The notes below the pieces were generated by a model, which worked only from the letters and a program-made list of their open reading frames with translations, searched no databases and was not told the DNA's origin. This document shows, one piece after another, positions 35,806 through 49,293 of a stretch of 64,000 nt of DNA (position 1 is the stretch's first letter; each line of letters begins with the position of its first letter). The stretch spans positions 5,556,499-5,620,498 of the forward strand of contig JAQFVV010000012.1 in assembly GCA_028023455.1 (NCBI GenBank), in the 5' to 3' direction. The position numbers were made by a program, and so were the translations under genes. The stretch is from Epiperipatus broadwayi (Eukaryota > Onychophora > Udeonychophora > Euonychophora > Peripatidae).

Positions 35806-36359
35806 TGGTGCTCATTATCTTTTTTTATAATTGATACAATCTGTAAATTCCAATAAATATTACAACACACATATACATTACAAATCTTATTTATTTTTAA
35901 TCTGCTTCAATGTATAACAACAGTGCATGGCTGTGTGAATAAGTTGTAAATAAACATCCCTTGATAGTGGCTATAAAATATGGTTGAAAAATTAAAAAAA
36001 AGTATATATCAATAGAGTAAACAAGATTTGGAAAACATAAAGTGTATGTATTATAATGTTATATATAGAGCTTGCAAAATAAGCTATTAACAATCTATGA
36101 GAACATCCTCAACCCCAGACCAGTCTCTGCTTCTGGCATCATCAGTCATGTGACATCTAATTCATTTTTTATCATTTTATTTTTTTATCACTTTATTCAT
36201 ATTATAATGTATATTAGAATTAAATGATGAAGTATTTGAATATTAGTTTTCACACACTTGTCTTAACAATTTTTATTTTGTCAAAAACCTAATCTAAACA
36301 ATAATAGTTGGGGAAAACAGTTAATGATATGCAGTATGCAATTCAGTAAAATAATATAT

Positions 36360-38440
36360 ATATATATATATCATCATCATCATCATTATCAACCATTATC
36401 AATCCACTGCAGGATGAAGGTCTCTCCAAGTTTAATCCATCTTCTCCGATCTTTAGCTTCTCTTCTCCACATCACCCCTACACATTTTCTTATTTCATCC
36501 ATCCATCTTACATGTGGTCTTCTTCTGGGTCTTTTACAATCTCTTGGAATCCAGTTTAAAATTTCAATTGTCCATCTATTATCATCTCTTCTAGCAATAT
36601 GTCCAGCCCAACTCCACTTCAATCTTTTAATTTTTTCAATGAGGTCAATAACACCTGTTTGTTCTCCTACCCATACATTGCGTTTTCGATCTCTTCTTGT
36701 TACTCCCAACATACATCTCTCCATACTCCTTTGAGTGGTCTGAAGTCTCTGTATTGCTCTTCTATTAAGTGTCCAAGTCTCAGATCCATAAGTAAGAACT
36801 GGTAAAACACATTTGTTAAAAACCATCCTTTTCAAACACATAGGCATATTTCCTTTTAGTATCAAGTTATTTCTACCAAAAGCACTCCAACCAAGTTTAA
36901 TTCTATGATTAATTTCCTCTATTATGTTTCCATCTGTATTAATAATCTGACCAAGGTATTTGTAACTCTTACCTTCTTCTAATTCATCATAATCAATCTT
37001 TATTTTCATATTTTGAGCAAATCGATTAAACATTACTTTAGTCTTTTTAACATTTATCTTTAGTCCTACTTTCCTACTTTCATCTGATAACTCCTGCAAC
37101 ATTTCCTGCAGCTCGGAAGCATTATTTGCAAAAACAACTACATCATCTGCGAAATCTAAATGACTTAAATAATTTCCATTTACTTTCACTCCTTTAGTTT
37201 CCCATTTTAATCCACAAAATACTTCTTGCAGCACTGCTGTAAAAAGTTTTGGAGATATGGAGTCACCTTGTCTTACACCTTTCTCAATGTTGACTTTCCC
37301 AGTATCATTATGTAATCTAATTGTTGCTGTTGCATTTTTATAAATATTCTTTAAAATATGACAATATCCTGGATCTATACCTTGATGATCCAATGCTTTA
37401 ATCACTGAAGAAATGTTTATAGAATCAAATGCCTTTTCATAATCTACAAATCCAAAACACAATGACAACTCATATTCATTTGTCCTTTCTATAACTTCTC
37501 TCAATACTTGAATATGATCTACTGTACTAAAACCACTTTTAAATCCAGCTTGTTCTCTTGGTTGGTGAAAATCCAAGGTTCTCTGTAGACGAGTTGTAAT
37601 TATCTTGGTAAAAATTTTATATAAAACTGATAAAAGGCTGATAGGTCTGTAATTTCTAATATCTTCTTTATCACCTTTTTTAAATATTAATATTATTACT
37701 GCATTCTTCCAATCATCCGGTACATCTTTATCATTTAGACATTTGGTATATAACTTTGTTAATATTTTTTCTGTTTCTTCACCTGCTTCTTTTAATATAT
37801 CAATTATAATTCCATCATTACCTGGAGCCTTTCCTTTTTTCATACATTTAATTGCATTTCTCACTTCTTCATTTAAAATTCTGGGCAATTCGGAAGATGT
37901 AATAGATATAGGAGGTACTTGTTCTTTATTACTATATAATTCTCGATAAAAATATTCTACCAATTTCATAATGTCATCCCTCTTTTTAGTAATAATTCCA
38001 TCTTTTTTTCTTATTGCAGATATAAATTTCCTACCAATACCAAAATGTTGTTTTACATTCTTAAGACTTTTATTTTCTTCTACAGCTTTTCTTGCTAATT
38101 CACAGTTATACTTTCTTATATCATTTTCAACTCTTTTCCGCACCATTTTACAAAATTCGAGATATTCAATTCTTTTTAATGCATCATTCTTGCATATCTT
38201 CATATTCCTTCTTTTCTTCATAAGTTCTCTAGTCTCAGTAGAAATTTTTATTAGTCAATTGCTGCTTTTTTCTACCAGCTATCTTTGTTGCAGTTTTTAA
38301 AAGTGTATCAGTTATTTTCATATTAATTTCATTCAAATCTGAATCATGTTCAAAATCTACTAATACTTGAAACCGATTTGTAAGTTCTAATTTTAATTCA
38401 TTAGAATGTTTCTGAAGATTAGGAATATCAATTGTATGCA
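36360..38440 (-). mobile_element. 5'-truncated RTE-type LINE (copy 1), youngest
   Basis: On the minus strand the element runs from about 38440, just inside the region linking endonuclease and reverse transcriptase, to a 3' tail of GATGATGATGATGAT followed by (TA)n at 36355-36375. Microsatellite tails instead of poly(A) are characteristic of the RTE group. The endonuclease is missing (copy 2 at 23.5 kb retains it). The upstream peptide DIPNLQKHSNELKLELTN and on (38444-38235) is in another frame, so one indel precedes the long open frame. Confidence 0.85.
36389..38221 (-). CDS. RTE-type reverse transcriptase, 610 codons, open
   Basis: An uninterrupted reverse-transcriptase frame lacking the N-terminal endonuclease. 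Visible landmarks by residue: [10 protein letters not shown] (129-138), [15 protein letters not shown] (190-204), [10 protein letters not shown] with the first catalytic Asp (258-267), [10 protein letters not shown] (315-324), FADD with the catalytic Asp pair (357-360), a thumb-like [10 protein letters not shown], then [36 protein letters not shown] and [11 protein letters not shown]. This C-terminal layout is common in RTE-type LINE proteins annotated as endonuclease-reverse transcriptase. The chosen ATG is only the first in the frame; the real protein began farther upstream. It cannot retrotranspose without its 5' part, so any expression would be incidental. Confidence 0.85.
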   Translation of the reverse strand: MKKRRNMKICKNDALKRIEYLEFCKMVRKRVENDIRKYNCELARKAVEENKSLKNVKQHFGIGRKFISAIRKKDGIITKKRDDIMKLVEYFYRELYSNKEQVPPISITSSELPRILNEEVRNAIKCMKKGKAPGNDGIIIDILKEAGEETEKILTKLYTKCLNDKDVPDDWKNAVIILIFKKGDKEDIRNYRPISLLSVLYKIFTKIITTRLQRTLDFHQPREQAGFKSGFSTVDHIQVLREVIERTNEYELSLCFGFVDYEKAFDSINISSVIKALDHQGIDPGYCHILKNIYKNATATIRLHNDTGKVNIEKGVRQGDSISPKLFTAVLQEVFCGLKWETKGVKVNGNYLSHLDFADDVVVFANNASELQEMLQELSDESRKVGLKINVKKTKVMFNRFAQNMKIKIDYDELEEGKSYKYLGQIINTDGNIIEEINHRIKLGWSAFGRNNLILKGNMPMCLKRMVFNKCVLPVLTYGSETWTLNRRAIQRLQTTQRSMERCMLGVTRRDRKRNVWVGEQTGVIDLIEKIKRLKWSWAGHIARRDDNRWTIEILNWIPRDCKRPRRRPHVRWMDEIRKCVGVMWRREAKDRRRWIKLGETFILQWIDNG

Positions 38441-38444
38441 ACAA

Positions 38445-39860
38445 TTATAATGGCAGAATTTCTTTATAACACATTTTCATTAGTGATAAAAAAAAGTAGT
38501 CATACTATAATTGTGTATTCTAGTTCTTGAATACTCATTTGACCAAAGACTACTTTATTGCTCCAATTGTGTATAGATGCTGAATAGAGTATGATAATTG
38601 ATTTGGCAATGGACAAGCTAAGTAAAAAAACTTAATGTTACTTCAAAAATTCTTAACTACTTAAAAATATTTCAGAATTCACTCTGATTTAAACTCCATA
38701 TCTTGAGCATGGAAGAATTTTTAAAAGATCCCAACTCTTATTTTGTTCTTTAAAATATCTTCCAGTTTTATTGTCTTTATAGTGATCTATTTTTTAAAAT
38801 TTAAATCATATACATTGTTTGCTATGAAGAAGTTAAGGGTTATATTTATATTATAACTTTTGAAAATAAATTAAATTATGGTGATAAGACTTTTCAAGAT
38901 GTATAAAATATAAGAAAAATTTTTCAAAATAAAAAAAAAATACACAAACTTTTATTGAAAAATGGAGTTATTTGAACATTGCTGTAATGTGATGTGATGC
39001 GGAATTTTATAACAGATGAAAAGGTTTTGTGAAATGTTCTAATTTAATCTGTTCTTCACAGAGTTTGAAAAGAAGAGAAGAAAAAACGGAAAGCCAAAAT
39101 AGAATTTGAAGTATATAAACAGAATAGTTGGAAGGAAAATGAATACATATATATATAATAAAATCACAAATGTAGGAAACTTTTTTTTTTTTTTTTTTTT
39201 AAAAAAGCAAAAAGAATATTGATGCTTTATAATAGCATTAGCATTTAAAGTCTATTGAGTAATGTCAAGAATAATTTTATTATTATATCTCAAGGTAAAT
39301 TCCAGGCCTTATTCCCTATGCAATCAGCAGTTAGTGTAAATCGGTTAGAAGGAAAATCAAATTTTAATCTGTTTGTTTCCCATCGAGGAATCAATAGTGA
39401 ATTAGCAACTTTTACAGTGAACACTTTCTACATTCATAATATTTATAGATATTTTGTTAATGCTTATATGAAAAGTTAATTATAAAAAGATTAGAACTTT
39501 TTCATAATTTTAATATGCTATTTTGCAATACGTATATATTTGTATGTATTTCTATAGCCATTTCTGCATACACATTTATATATATATGTTTCTAAACAGC
39601 ACTTGACAATCTTTCTATTAATAAGAAGATACATATATATATTCAATAGATTACAAATTAATTATTTTTATGTTGTAATTATTTTCTTTAAAAAATGCAA
39701 TTGCAATATTTATGAAAAATTTGCTACCATATTTTAAAATATTGAAGTTGATAGAGTTGGCAGAAGCGGCTTTCACAATTACAGTTGCAAAATAAATAAT
39801 GTTTATAATTAAGTCATATATATAACATGCATTGCAACACTCATGCACACACACGCATAT
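38445..39860. other. AT-rich sequence without a supported gene
   Basis: Contains a run of 22 T at about 39181-39202. The 74-codon frame at 39255-39479 has more balanced composition than its surroundings but no splice pair that I trust. No repeat pair was recognised. Confidence 0.45.
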
Positions 39861-42060
39861 TGTACCGGTCACTTCTATCTTCTTTTGATCACTGAGAGCG
39901 CCACTAGATCACTAACTACCTAAAAAAATTAATTTACTGTGATCAATAGTTGATGATGATGAAAGCTACCAGCTAGACCCAGGGAGAGAAAGAGATCTTT
40001 AACATTGTTTATACAATTGAGAAAAGAATACGGAGACAAATATTAGCCAAAATAATTTTAAATAATTTCATAGTTTATTAAATTCAAAAAAAATTAAATC
40101 TCAGGCAAACCAAAATATGAAAGTTTGACATTAAACACCCTGACAGATAAGTTCATTTTCTCACCTAAGAATTAAAAAGGGATTTATAATGTCTTCCTGC
40201 TAGAGATTTATAACAAAAAACAAATAACAGTTTCCCCATTTAGAGATTTCAAAACAAAAGAGGTCTTGTAGGGAATACAACAAAACAGCGCAGGTGAGCT
40301 TTCCTTAGCCCGGAAAAGGAAACATCAGGACTAAGAACATCATATGTCTGCAGAACAGTTCTTGAATGACCACATTCAAGATCATCAGGATTGATTCCAA
40401 TAGAAGAAAAGAAAATAAAACAGGAAAAGATTATGATTTTACGTAATCTTAAATAGAAGAAAACAAAATCTCTGATTTAGAAAGAACAGAACAATATACT
40501 CGATAAACTGCTAGCCAAAAGATTTTTGGTCTGCAGGAAAATACAAACCAAGCTTATATCTGCCCAAGTGTTTATGAAGGGTTAGTAATATAAATGAAAA
40601 AAAAAAACCACTAAGCATATAAAATAGAAACTCGCCATACATTCTCGGATAAATAAATTTAAAAATATGAAATCTTAAAAGTAAAACTCCAACACATACT
40701 CTAAATAAAATACATAATAAAATACTTGAAGATATTTAAATTGAATATGCAAAATATGTTATAAAGATGGATTTCTTTTACGATTATGCTGAGACTTTAA
40801 CAAGAGATTTAACTAGAGATTTAAGCTCTGGTTTCAATATAGGAAAGTTCAATTAACTTTCAGGCTTTGAATTGTCCATAGAGTTATTCCAGTGGGGTGT
40901 GCAAAGTTCTTTCTAACCCTAGTCCATTATGAAGGCTTTTGATTTATATTTCTTTGATCGGGAATATGGAGGCAATCTTTGGATGAGTTTTGGTCTAGGC
41001 TTTTAGGACATGATCTTGAAAGTACAATTAGGAATCCAAGTCTTGTCCTTGGGTTATTTAGCACTGCATATTGTAAAGATTTCTCATGATGTATACTTTT
41101 GTGATGGCAACTGGGATGGCCGCTACTATCTTAGCAAATAGTAGTAGTATTAGCAGTCTGCAAAAATCCAACTTCGATGATCCGCATTGAACAATTAGAA
41201 AATAAGAAATAGAATCATAACAAGCAGATTAATAATAGCAGAATAAGAAGAAGCTGAATAATCATAACAAGCAGGATAAAAAATAAACAGCAGACTAAAA
41301 ATCAGTCTGAAACCTGGAGCTATTTATGTGAAGTCTTCTCTCCTACATCATTTTTAATAAGTAGTTTTGACCAAGGTAAATCTCTATCTTCTGCTTAATC
41401 TTAATTTTAAAAAAAAACATCTGACCAGGGATCTTATCTTATTCAAAATTAATTAAAAACCAGTAAATGCAAAAATAATATCAGCTTTTTTTAAGTAGAT
41501 TACAAATAAAATCTGCCGGGACGCAAAATTAATTAAAAACCTCTCGGCTAACAACGCAAGACTAATATCAGCTTTTTTTAAGTAGATTACAAATAAAAAG
41601 TAAAAAGAAACTTGATCGCAATCAAAACTTTTTAAAATTAAAATTCCTTTCAGAAAAGATTAAAACTTTGCTTGCTTTTAATTACTGTGAGAGAAAAAAA
41701 CATCAAAAGAAAAATTATTTTAAACTAAAATCTATTGAAAATAAAACTCACAGAATTTTAAAATATAAATGACTGTGTGTGTTATTGAATGTATTCTTAA
41801 TACATAAAAAAAATAATATACAAGACTTTTAAAGTTTTCTTTTAAAAACTTCATCAAAATAAAAGTTAGTTTTAATTTTGCAATGGAACTTTTGAAGTGG
41901 ATAAAGCATCCAGTTCAATATATATAAAATAGAAAATCATATATATATAATATTCCAATACTAGCCAAAACACAAAATTTTACTAAAATTTTCTCATGAC
42001 TATGATTTCATCTATTAACAAATAGACTCTCTCAAGTAAAATTCAACTATATATATATAT
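39861..42060. other. possible LTR-element remnant, non-coding
   Basis: Begins TGTACCGGTCACTTC directly after CATAT, the same hexamer and TA flank that start the elements at 42061 and 46821. The sequence is A/C-rich and G-poor on the plus strand, with no reading frame. Within it, a direct repeat (around AATTAATTAAAAACC and ATCAGCTTTTTTTAAGTAG) occurs at about 41443-41510 and 41523-41598. On the minus strand CACATAAATAGCTCC (about 41320-41335) looks like a TATA region. I cannot define its other end. Confidence 0.3.
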
Positions 42061-45000
42061 TGTACCCTCACTTCCAGGAAATATATAATTATAACTACTT
42101 GATCTAGCTCAGATAAATAACTATGTTCATCTAAAAATATATCTAAATCAACAGTAACTATATTCTTTAATAATATCACTGATTAAATTAGTTTAATTAA
42201 TAAATAATAATATAGTTCTGTTTTATAAAATGAAACAAATGAATATCTAATCAAATCATGAGACTATGAAGTGAGTTTACAAGTGGCAGAGTGAATACAT
42301 TAAGCTAATCTCCCACTGGATATCACCTTAATGGCATAAGAATACTATCCTTATTCCTATTACTTAAATACCACATTTATAGTACTCTTACATCTTTAAT
42401 CAAAACTAATTAAGTAAATTACCTTTAACAAATTAATTTAAATATCTTTCTTAAAATTAATTTAACTCAAATTATCTCAGGTTCTCTTAAAATAATGATA
42501 AATTAATTATAACTTTTGTAATCAAGTATGATAAGGGATTTAATATCATTCCTAACTACAATTTAATAATACTAATAATAACAAATAGTAATACTAATCT
42601 TTAATCTATAATTCACTCTCCTATCTTTCTATTTATAATGTTATTCTTGTATATCTTATAATAAAAATGTAATATAATTTTCTATTATCCATATGGCATC
42701 TTAGATAAATATATTTAGTATGATATTATAATCTGAGAATATGTGGCAATCATTACTAATATAATTTAATGTAAATCTTTGGTAATTATTCCATGACCAT
42801 CATAATAATACAATAAATAAAACCTCTTAAATAAAATATATCAATAAAATATTATAACTCTTAAATAAAAATTTTATTTATGATGTGCAAATACTATGTC
42901 TTCATTGTAATTATCTGTGATTATGTAACTGTGATGTGAAGAAACTGAGTCAACACCAAGACTTATAAAACAAGTTTAACAATTTTATTAACAAACTTGA
43001 CAATACAATTATTTACATTATTTACATTTTGATAGAATTCTATTTATTCATATTCAGGTACTTTTTCAAGACAAATCAAATGACTTAAAATATAAGATAC
43101 AGAACATTTTCTTAAATGAAATATTTCTTATTTTTAAAATATCATTATATATTTTTTTTTATTACAGTTATTAGATTTTATTAATTCATAGGTTTTAAAA
43201 ACATATAAGGTAATACTTTTACTATGAACTTATTCTTGTTATTTAGTTTTTTTTTAAAAATAATGTATTATTCTGTATAGTCATTCTTCAATAATATTTA
43301 TGTGAACAACCTTAATTCATAGCATACCATCAAACTAAGCTACTTACTAATTATTACTTTAAACTTTAAATATCATGTATGTATTAGTGTGTTGTTATAG
43401 AATTACTTTTGTAAAACTTATGACTACTTGCATTCATTAAACACGATTTAATCTATTACTTTTACTTGTAAATAAAAATATGCATTAAAAGTATGTCTTT
43501 AAAATTCTTAATAAGTAAGTAATATCATTATCAACCCCTTTTAATTATCAATTATTTATTTCATAAAATACATAAATATCATTTTTAAATATAAGAAGTT
43601 TTATGATTCTTTCACTGATGAAATTATGTTCTTATAATTTTTACACTTATTTTACTCTAAGCAACATAACTTATCCAATTTAACAATTCTCTATTTCCAA
43701 ACCTATTTATTATTTCCAATTTTAAAACAACCATCTTTTACAATGTAATCCAATAAATTTCAATAACACATAAACTAGTAGGCATATGGGGTAAACTATA
43801 ACTTCAACTTAACACCTTTATCAACTAACCATCATGGGCACAGTGTACACGAAATGAGGTATAACTTATTTGTTTAATAACCTCTACTACCAAATATAAT
43901 GTCCAGGCTATTTATTCAGCACTATGGCACATTAAACTTTAACACATAGAAAAATAAACACTGCCATGAATATACACAAGATATAGGGCTATGTTATCTA
44001 TACTTGTATAAACATCAATATAGTATATTCTTCTTCCCATATAAATAAACCCTACATACAATATTATCCTGGTCTTATATAACCTAATACTAAGATATTA
44101 GCATTTAAAATTCATCACTTTACATCGCTAAATTCATCTTCTCATTTCTATAATAACAAATAAATTCATTTTTAGAATAACAGTCTAACTAACTAATAAG
44201 ACAAGATTATTTCATTCTTTAATAGTTCTCAAACTTAAGCATAAACAATCAGAATCAATGTCATATTTTTAATACTTTAAATTATTCAACTAAAACATCC
44301 AATTCAGTTATAATAGAATCATATACTTATATTTCTTTTATGTTTAAATATCTTTACGATATCACTAAAATTATGCATATTCTTAAATAACTAAACAAAT
44401 GATAAATTATGTGTAGGTATCGTGTTTTATATAGCATCCATACATTTGCACAAAATAACAAATCACATTTTAAAACTATTAATAATTTACATTATTACCA
44501 TAAGTAATTTCTGTTGCCAATTACTTATTGATGTCTTCTGGATCACAATCTAAATAAACATTTTATTATCATTTATTCCACATTATCACACTTTAAAATA
44601 TATTAAGTTTTTTCTTAAAAATTATTATTAAAGATTTTTTTTTCTTTACAATAAAAATTTAATTACTAAGTTAGTAAATAATTTAATGTTTTATGTTTCT
44701 ACGCTATATCTATACTATGACTAAATATTACTTTAATTTTGTTAGTAAAAAATAATTTTAAAAACCATATTTACAATAACTTTATTAGAATTTCTTGCGA
44801 TGGAATGTTCTTTTCTTGATAATAAGTTCATTACAGGAAGTATCTTTTCTCCTGGTAAAAAAACATTAATAACACACTTTTGACGTCAATAATCACGCAT
44901 GCACCTGTTCTTAACATTGCAATATATAATCCAAAAAATGACGATTCAAGTTAAATACGGTACGTTTATTTTTATTCTATAAAATTTAAACTAATATAAT

Positions 45001-46806
45001 TAATACTTTTCTTATCTCCCAAAACTTTAAGATACTTAAGCATTTATTGCTAGGTAAATATTTAATTTAAATATTCTTAATACTCTTCATCAAGATAATT
45101 TTCCAAATTCTTGTAACTTTTCCATATTTACTGAGGTTCAATGTCTTCTGATACAACCAATACTTCTCCCAGTACTTTCAAATAACTTAAATTATTTTCC
45201 CAAATAATTTACATAAACTTTCTGTATGTCCAGCATACCTTAATTACTAACTTGTAATATTTTTTAAATATGATATAAGTCATATACTTGCAAATGATCT
45301 TAATTTTTATATTTTCTAGGAAAAATTCCAGTTTTAAAATATTTCCAATATTTCTTCAGAAAGAAATATCTCCACATTCTAAAATAATTGTTTGGTCAAA
45401 TTTAAAAGTTTTTTTTTCCTTTAAAAGTATTTTTCCATCGTATTTTAAATAAATTTTCTTCATAAAAATATATTATATCATTTCACTTTATATCTTTTAA
45501 TGAAATTTTTTTTTATATTTTCTCCGTGACGTTCTTTTTATGAAATTTAGTCGTAAATTAATATGACCTATTAACACAGGCAAAATTATATGCTTTATAT
45601 GATAATAACATTTGAATACTTCCATTAATTTTTTTATATTTAGTGATGACTTCTTCATGTTTAAGTTAATGACAAATTGAACAAAGAACAGATCAGCAAA
45701 GTAAGGAATTATTTAATTTTTAGCCCACCTTTCTCCATATCCCATGATCTTATAATAATAAACTACTGTACTTTTATAAAAATTGAAGTTAAATAAAATT
45801 GATTATTACACTACTAAATACTTTACCGAAATTATAGAAATACTAACGATGTTATAATAGTACGTCGGTAGAATGAGATAACAGCTCAATAATCATCTGC
45901 CAAAATTTAAACAGCTCTTAAATACTCCAGCTGATTCCAACTCTGATTGGTCCATTAAACAATCCTTACCTCAAATTATCCGGGACCACGAACACTGGTT
46001 TAAAGTTAAAGTTAATAATAATTTACTAAATATTTATTTTTATTATATTATTCAATTCTTAATTAATTTTCACATTTTATTTACACTTACTAAAGAATCT
46101 AAAATAACTTTTAAAAATCACATTTCAATATTTATTACCATTTCTACCTTTATTTTGAACTTAATGTATTTATTTTCAACAAAAAAAATAAATCTGATTT
46201 TATTTATTATATTCACTTTAAAAATCCAATTTAACATTTATAACAGATAATATTATTCTATTTTCAAACACAGGTGTCTGTCATGTGATTTACAAAACTA
46301 AATAAGGTGCTAATAATTTAAATAAAACTAAAAATAATAATTTAATTTATAAAATATTACATAATCACTATTATAGCACAATTTTAAAATAATTATTTTA
46401 ATATTATAAAACCAAAAAAAATACACTTTTCTCCCACATTATTATTTTTTAATCAAATGATTTTTAAAATATAGCCATTAAATACAATTATTATTACTAA
46501 ATCTATTTGTTTAACTTTAAAGCATTACTTTTAAAATTTACTCTAATTATTATTTATAAGACTTATTAAATCAGTATTTATTATGGCCAGTTCTCCCAAC
46601 CATACAATCTTATAATGATTTTTTAGTTAACTGTTTTCTTACAAATACCAACCCAATATTATACATCAATTATTTTACTTGCCTTAACTAAATTATTCAA
46701 AGATTATTAACACACAACATACATCATCCCTTACCCAACTTCAAAATTTAAAATTTTTCAGTAAATTATTAGAAATAATCCATTCTAACCTAAACAAAAG
46801 GGTACA
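42061..46806. mobile_element. 4.7-kb segment with TGTACCC/GGGTACA ends
   Basis: The segment starts TGTACCC right after (TA)n at 42048-42060 and ends GGGTACA right before (AT)7 at 46807-46820. The LTRs of the element at 46821 have the same TGTACC...GGTACA ends and also sit in TA repeats. It is non-coding and has a strong C-over-G bias on the plus strand, opposite to the neighbour, which suggests minus orientation. A minus-strand promoter-like block lies at 45917-45952. A very long solo LTR, or an element lacking genes, would fit; a chance pairing of short ends is also possible. Confidence 0.4.
45917..45952 (-). promoter_or_regulatory. CCAAT and TATA-like block, minus strand
   Basis: On the minus strand GACCAATCAG (45943-45952), a good CCAAT box, lies about 20 bases upstream of TATTTAAG (45917-45924). 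It sits about 0.9 kb inside the TGTACCC end of the 4.7-kb segment, as a U3 promoter would. Inferred from motifs only. Confidence 0.3.
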
Positions 46807-46820
46807 ATATATATATATAT

Positions 46821-48507
46821 TGTACCAATATTGAAATTGGCACATGATGATTTTGCCTTAAAAAATAAATATTAAAATAATAAATAACTTATAAAAAATC
46901 TAAAAGGTTTCTTTAGTAAACAAAATCAGTTTGCTGTCAAAAGTAAAATTAAAAAATCAGAGTTTTAAAAAATAAATAATCTTTCATTAAAGTTTTTGAA
47001 ATAAAAGTTACAATTAATTAATCAGAAGGGGAGAGGGGTGTTTCGTTAGAAAAAGTCAAACTAAAAGTTTTATAAAAAGAAGTAAACGTTTTCCTTAATT
47101 AGTATTCATAAAAATAAATAATTTAAAGTTTAAAAAAAATATAAATCTCTTTTCATTCGAGCTTATTATAATAAATTATATATGTGTGTGCGAGTGTAAA
47201 TAAATGTATGCATGTTAGAATAATATTAAAAAAATATATATAAATGAAAGTTAAAAAGAAATTATATTTGGAAAACACAGCGATGGCTATTAAGTTAAAT
47301 AAAGATTTAAAAAAACCACACCAGCGGTGGGCTACTAATTAAAGATATAAAAACAACATGTTTATGAAAGCTACTACTAATTAAACAATCTTCAAAAACA
47401 TGTTGTCAAAGGATTAGGAATTTCGACAACACATATTGCCAGAGGATATTAAAACAAAAACACTTCGCATATATAAATAGCCAGATTTTTATCGGATGTC
47501 AGTTCAGCCTAGTTTCCAGTGACAGTCTTGTTTCAGTTCAGATAACAGTGCAGTTTATATTATGTATCCAGAAACAGAAATGCGGTGTTGAGCAGCTTTT
47601 GGGAATATACACTCTTACTTCAGCCCTTTAGTCCAACAAGATCATCAAAACCTGCCTGTGAAATAATGTCTGCATAACAGCTCAAAAATCCTCCACCAAT
47701 GTTCAACTGTCTCCAGGAATAAAACCAATGGATTAGCATCAAATCTCTTCAAGAAACGTCAAATCTAACCGGTTAGATATACTCCATCAGAAGCAGCAAA
47801 CAACAAGCAATATCCACATTCCAAAAATCCTAGGTAAAACATTTTATTGTTCTCATTTATATATAGTAGCCACCGCTGTAATTCGTAAATCCTACAGAGA
47901 CAAGTAATTTGAACTCTATAAGCATGCATAAAATGAACTATTGATGTGCGTGTTTGTGAATGTGAGATAATTTATCGATGTCAAATATTATTTATGCTTT
48001 TCATAAGATATATATTATAATGTGTTAATTTAAAATGTGCATGTGTTATATTAGTTAAAAAATTATAAAGATGTTTAAATTTAGTAAATTAATGTTAGTT
48101 AATAAATTGTCTTTAAAATTAAACTCTATTTGTCGGTCAATTCTTTTTATCAATTCCTTTTACAAATCTTTTATCAATTCTTTTCACCACTAATTATGTA
48201 TAATCTATTAGTGATTACAAACAGCTGAGCTAGTCATGGATATTTAGGCATTGAGTTAGTGGCCATTGCTCAAAGTGCGTTATTTATTCATTCTTGAATA
48301 GATAGCTGGTGCCCGTGTTTATACACAAACAAAAAAAAGTGCTTTGAACATGGTGTTGAACTCAACAGCCGAGAAGAAGTTATGTCCTGGAAATGTAATG
48401 CTAGTTATATATTTTATAGCTATTGTTTGGGCATACATACTCTCTGAGTATGTTCTTCTCTGCCTAAGAGGCCAGTGTTTCGAGGACACATATTCAAACC
48501 CGGTACA
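46821..48507 (+). repeat. 5' LTR, 1687 bp
   Basis: Starts TGTACCAATATTGAAATTGG and ends ACCCGGTACA. Contains a core promoter (47470-47504), a candidate AATAAA at 47718-47723 and a hairpin around ACAACATGTTT / AAACATGTTGT near 47350-47405. It matches the 3' LTR throughout. The 70-codon frames near 48344-48556 lie in the LTR and run past its end, so they are not taken as genes. Confidence 0.9.
47470..47504 (+). promoter_or_regulatory. LTR core promoter: TATA box and initiator
   Basis: TATATAAATAG begins at 47470 and TCAGTT at 47499-47504. The A of TCAGTT lies 31 bases after the first T of the TATA box, the expected spacing for an RNA polymerase II start. TCAGTT matches the arthropod initiator consensus. 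It would define the U3/R border at about 47501. Confidence 0.7.
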
Positions 48508-48873
48508 AATGGCTATACCCAACTTGGGGCTGGACCTAAGAAACAATAGTAATTAAATACTTTGTTTCTTGTTTAAAAAATTTTTTATACAAAAGCTAAA
48601 TTACGTATGTAAAAGTGTTTTAATTTTAAAAAAAGAATTGACCGAAAACTTTTTTTTCTTTAAATGAAAAGAGATTTATGCTATTTACGTTATTTAAAAT
48701 AAATCATTATGTTAAATCAGAGACAATTGGGTATTATGGGTGGAGCTGAAGCATTAAGATCGGGTAGAAAAATGGACAAAAGGGGTGGAGTCAGTGTGTG
48801 TTTCCAGTTTTAGTAAGAAAAATAAATAAATAGGTCGTATATTAAATTTAGTGAAATAAAATATTGTTTAAAA

Positions 48874-49293
48874 ATGGAAAAAGAGAAAGAAGTATCTGAG
48901 ATGCGAATGATGATGAATATGATGCAAAAATTTGAACAAAGCCAGTTAGACCTCAAAGAAGAATTGTGTCAGAAATTTGAACAAGGTCAGCTAGAACTTA
49001 AAACAGAAATTAAAGAACTCAGAGCAGAAGTAATGAAAATAAGATGTGAAATCACAGGAAAGATAGAGAAAAATCAAGAGATCATAGAAGTAGATTTAAT
49101 TAAAGAAAGTCAGGAAGATGAAAAGGAAGTTGAGGTGATAAAAGAGATAGAAATTGAATTAGAATCAGATAGCATTGTGACCGATAAGGGAGAAACAAAT
49201 AGAGATCAAGAAATAGAAGAGAGACATAAGTTCAAGGTAGAAAATAGCGTTGAAAAGTTTTTACAAAAAATTAAAAAAAAAGGTTTAAAGTAA
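48874..49293 (+). CDS. Gag-like coiled-coil protein, 139 aa
   Basis: Begins at ATG 48874, the first good frame after the 5' LTR. The N-terminal 60 residues are a predicted coiled coil by heptad pattern, with a 14-residue internal repeat (QKFEQSQLDLKEEL, then QKFEQGQLELKTEI) and a leading Met-rich segment, MRMMMNMMQKF. The middle is acidic (ESQEDEKEVEVIKEIEIELE) and the C-terminus basic (KFLQKIKKKGLK). It ends at TAA 49291 just after an A9 run. It resembles the N-terminal coiled coil of Gag in arthropod gypsy-type elements by position and composition but lacks a zinc knuckle. Presumably a particle-assembly or RNA-binding role; this is inference. Confidence 0.6.
   Translation: MEKEKEVSEMRMMMNMMQKFEQSQLDLKEELCQKFEQGQLELKTEIKELRAEVMKIRCEITGKIEKNQEIIEVDLIKESQEDEKEVEVIKEIEIELESDSIVTDKGETNRDQEIEERHKFKVENSVEKFLQKIKKKGLK

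Noticed and set aside
36093-36150. Third copy of the fold-back MITE
   Set aside because: ACCAGTCTCTGCTTCTGGCAT resembles 12305-12325, but the match is too short and the inverted arms are absent.
39255-39479. Exon with a Calx-beta-like peptide
   Set aside because: Composition is more protein-like than its surroundings, but there is no credible acceptor/donor pair and no diagnostic motif.
48344-48556. 70- and 75-codon frames near the 5' LTR end
   Set aside because: They start inside the LTR, and their ends depend on LTR-interior junction sequence; the same region in the 3' LTR does not preserve the frame.
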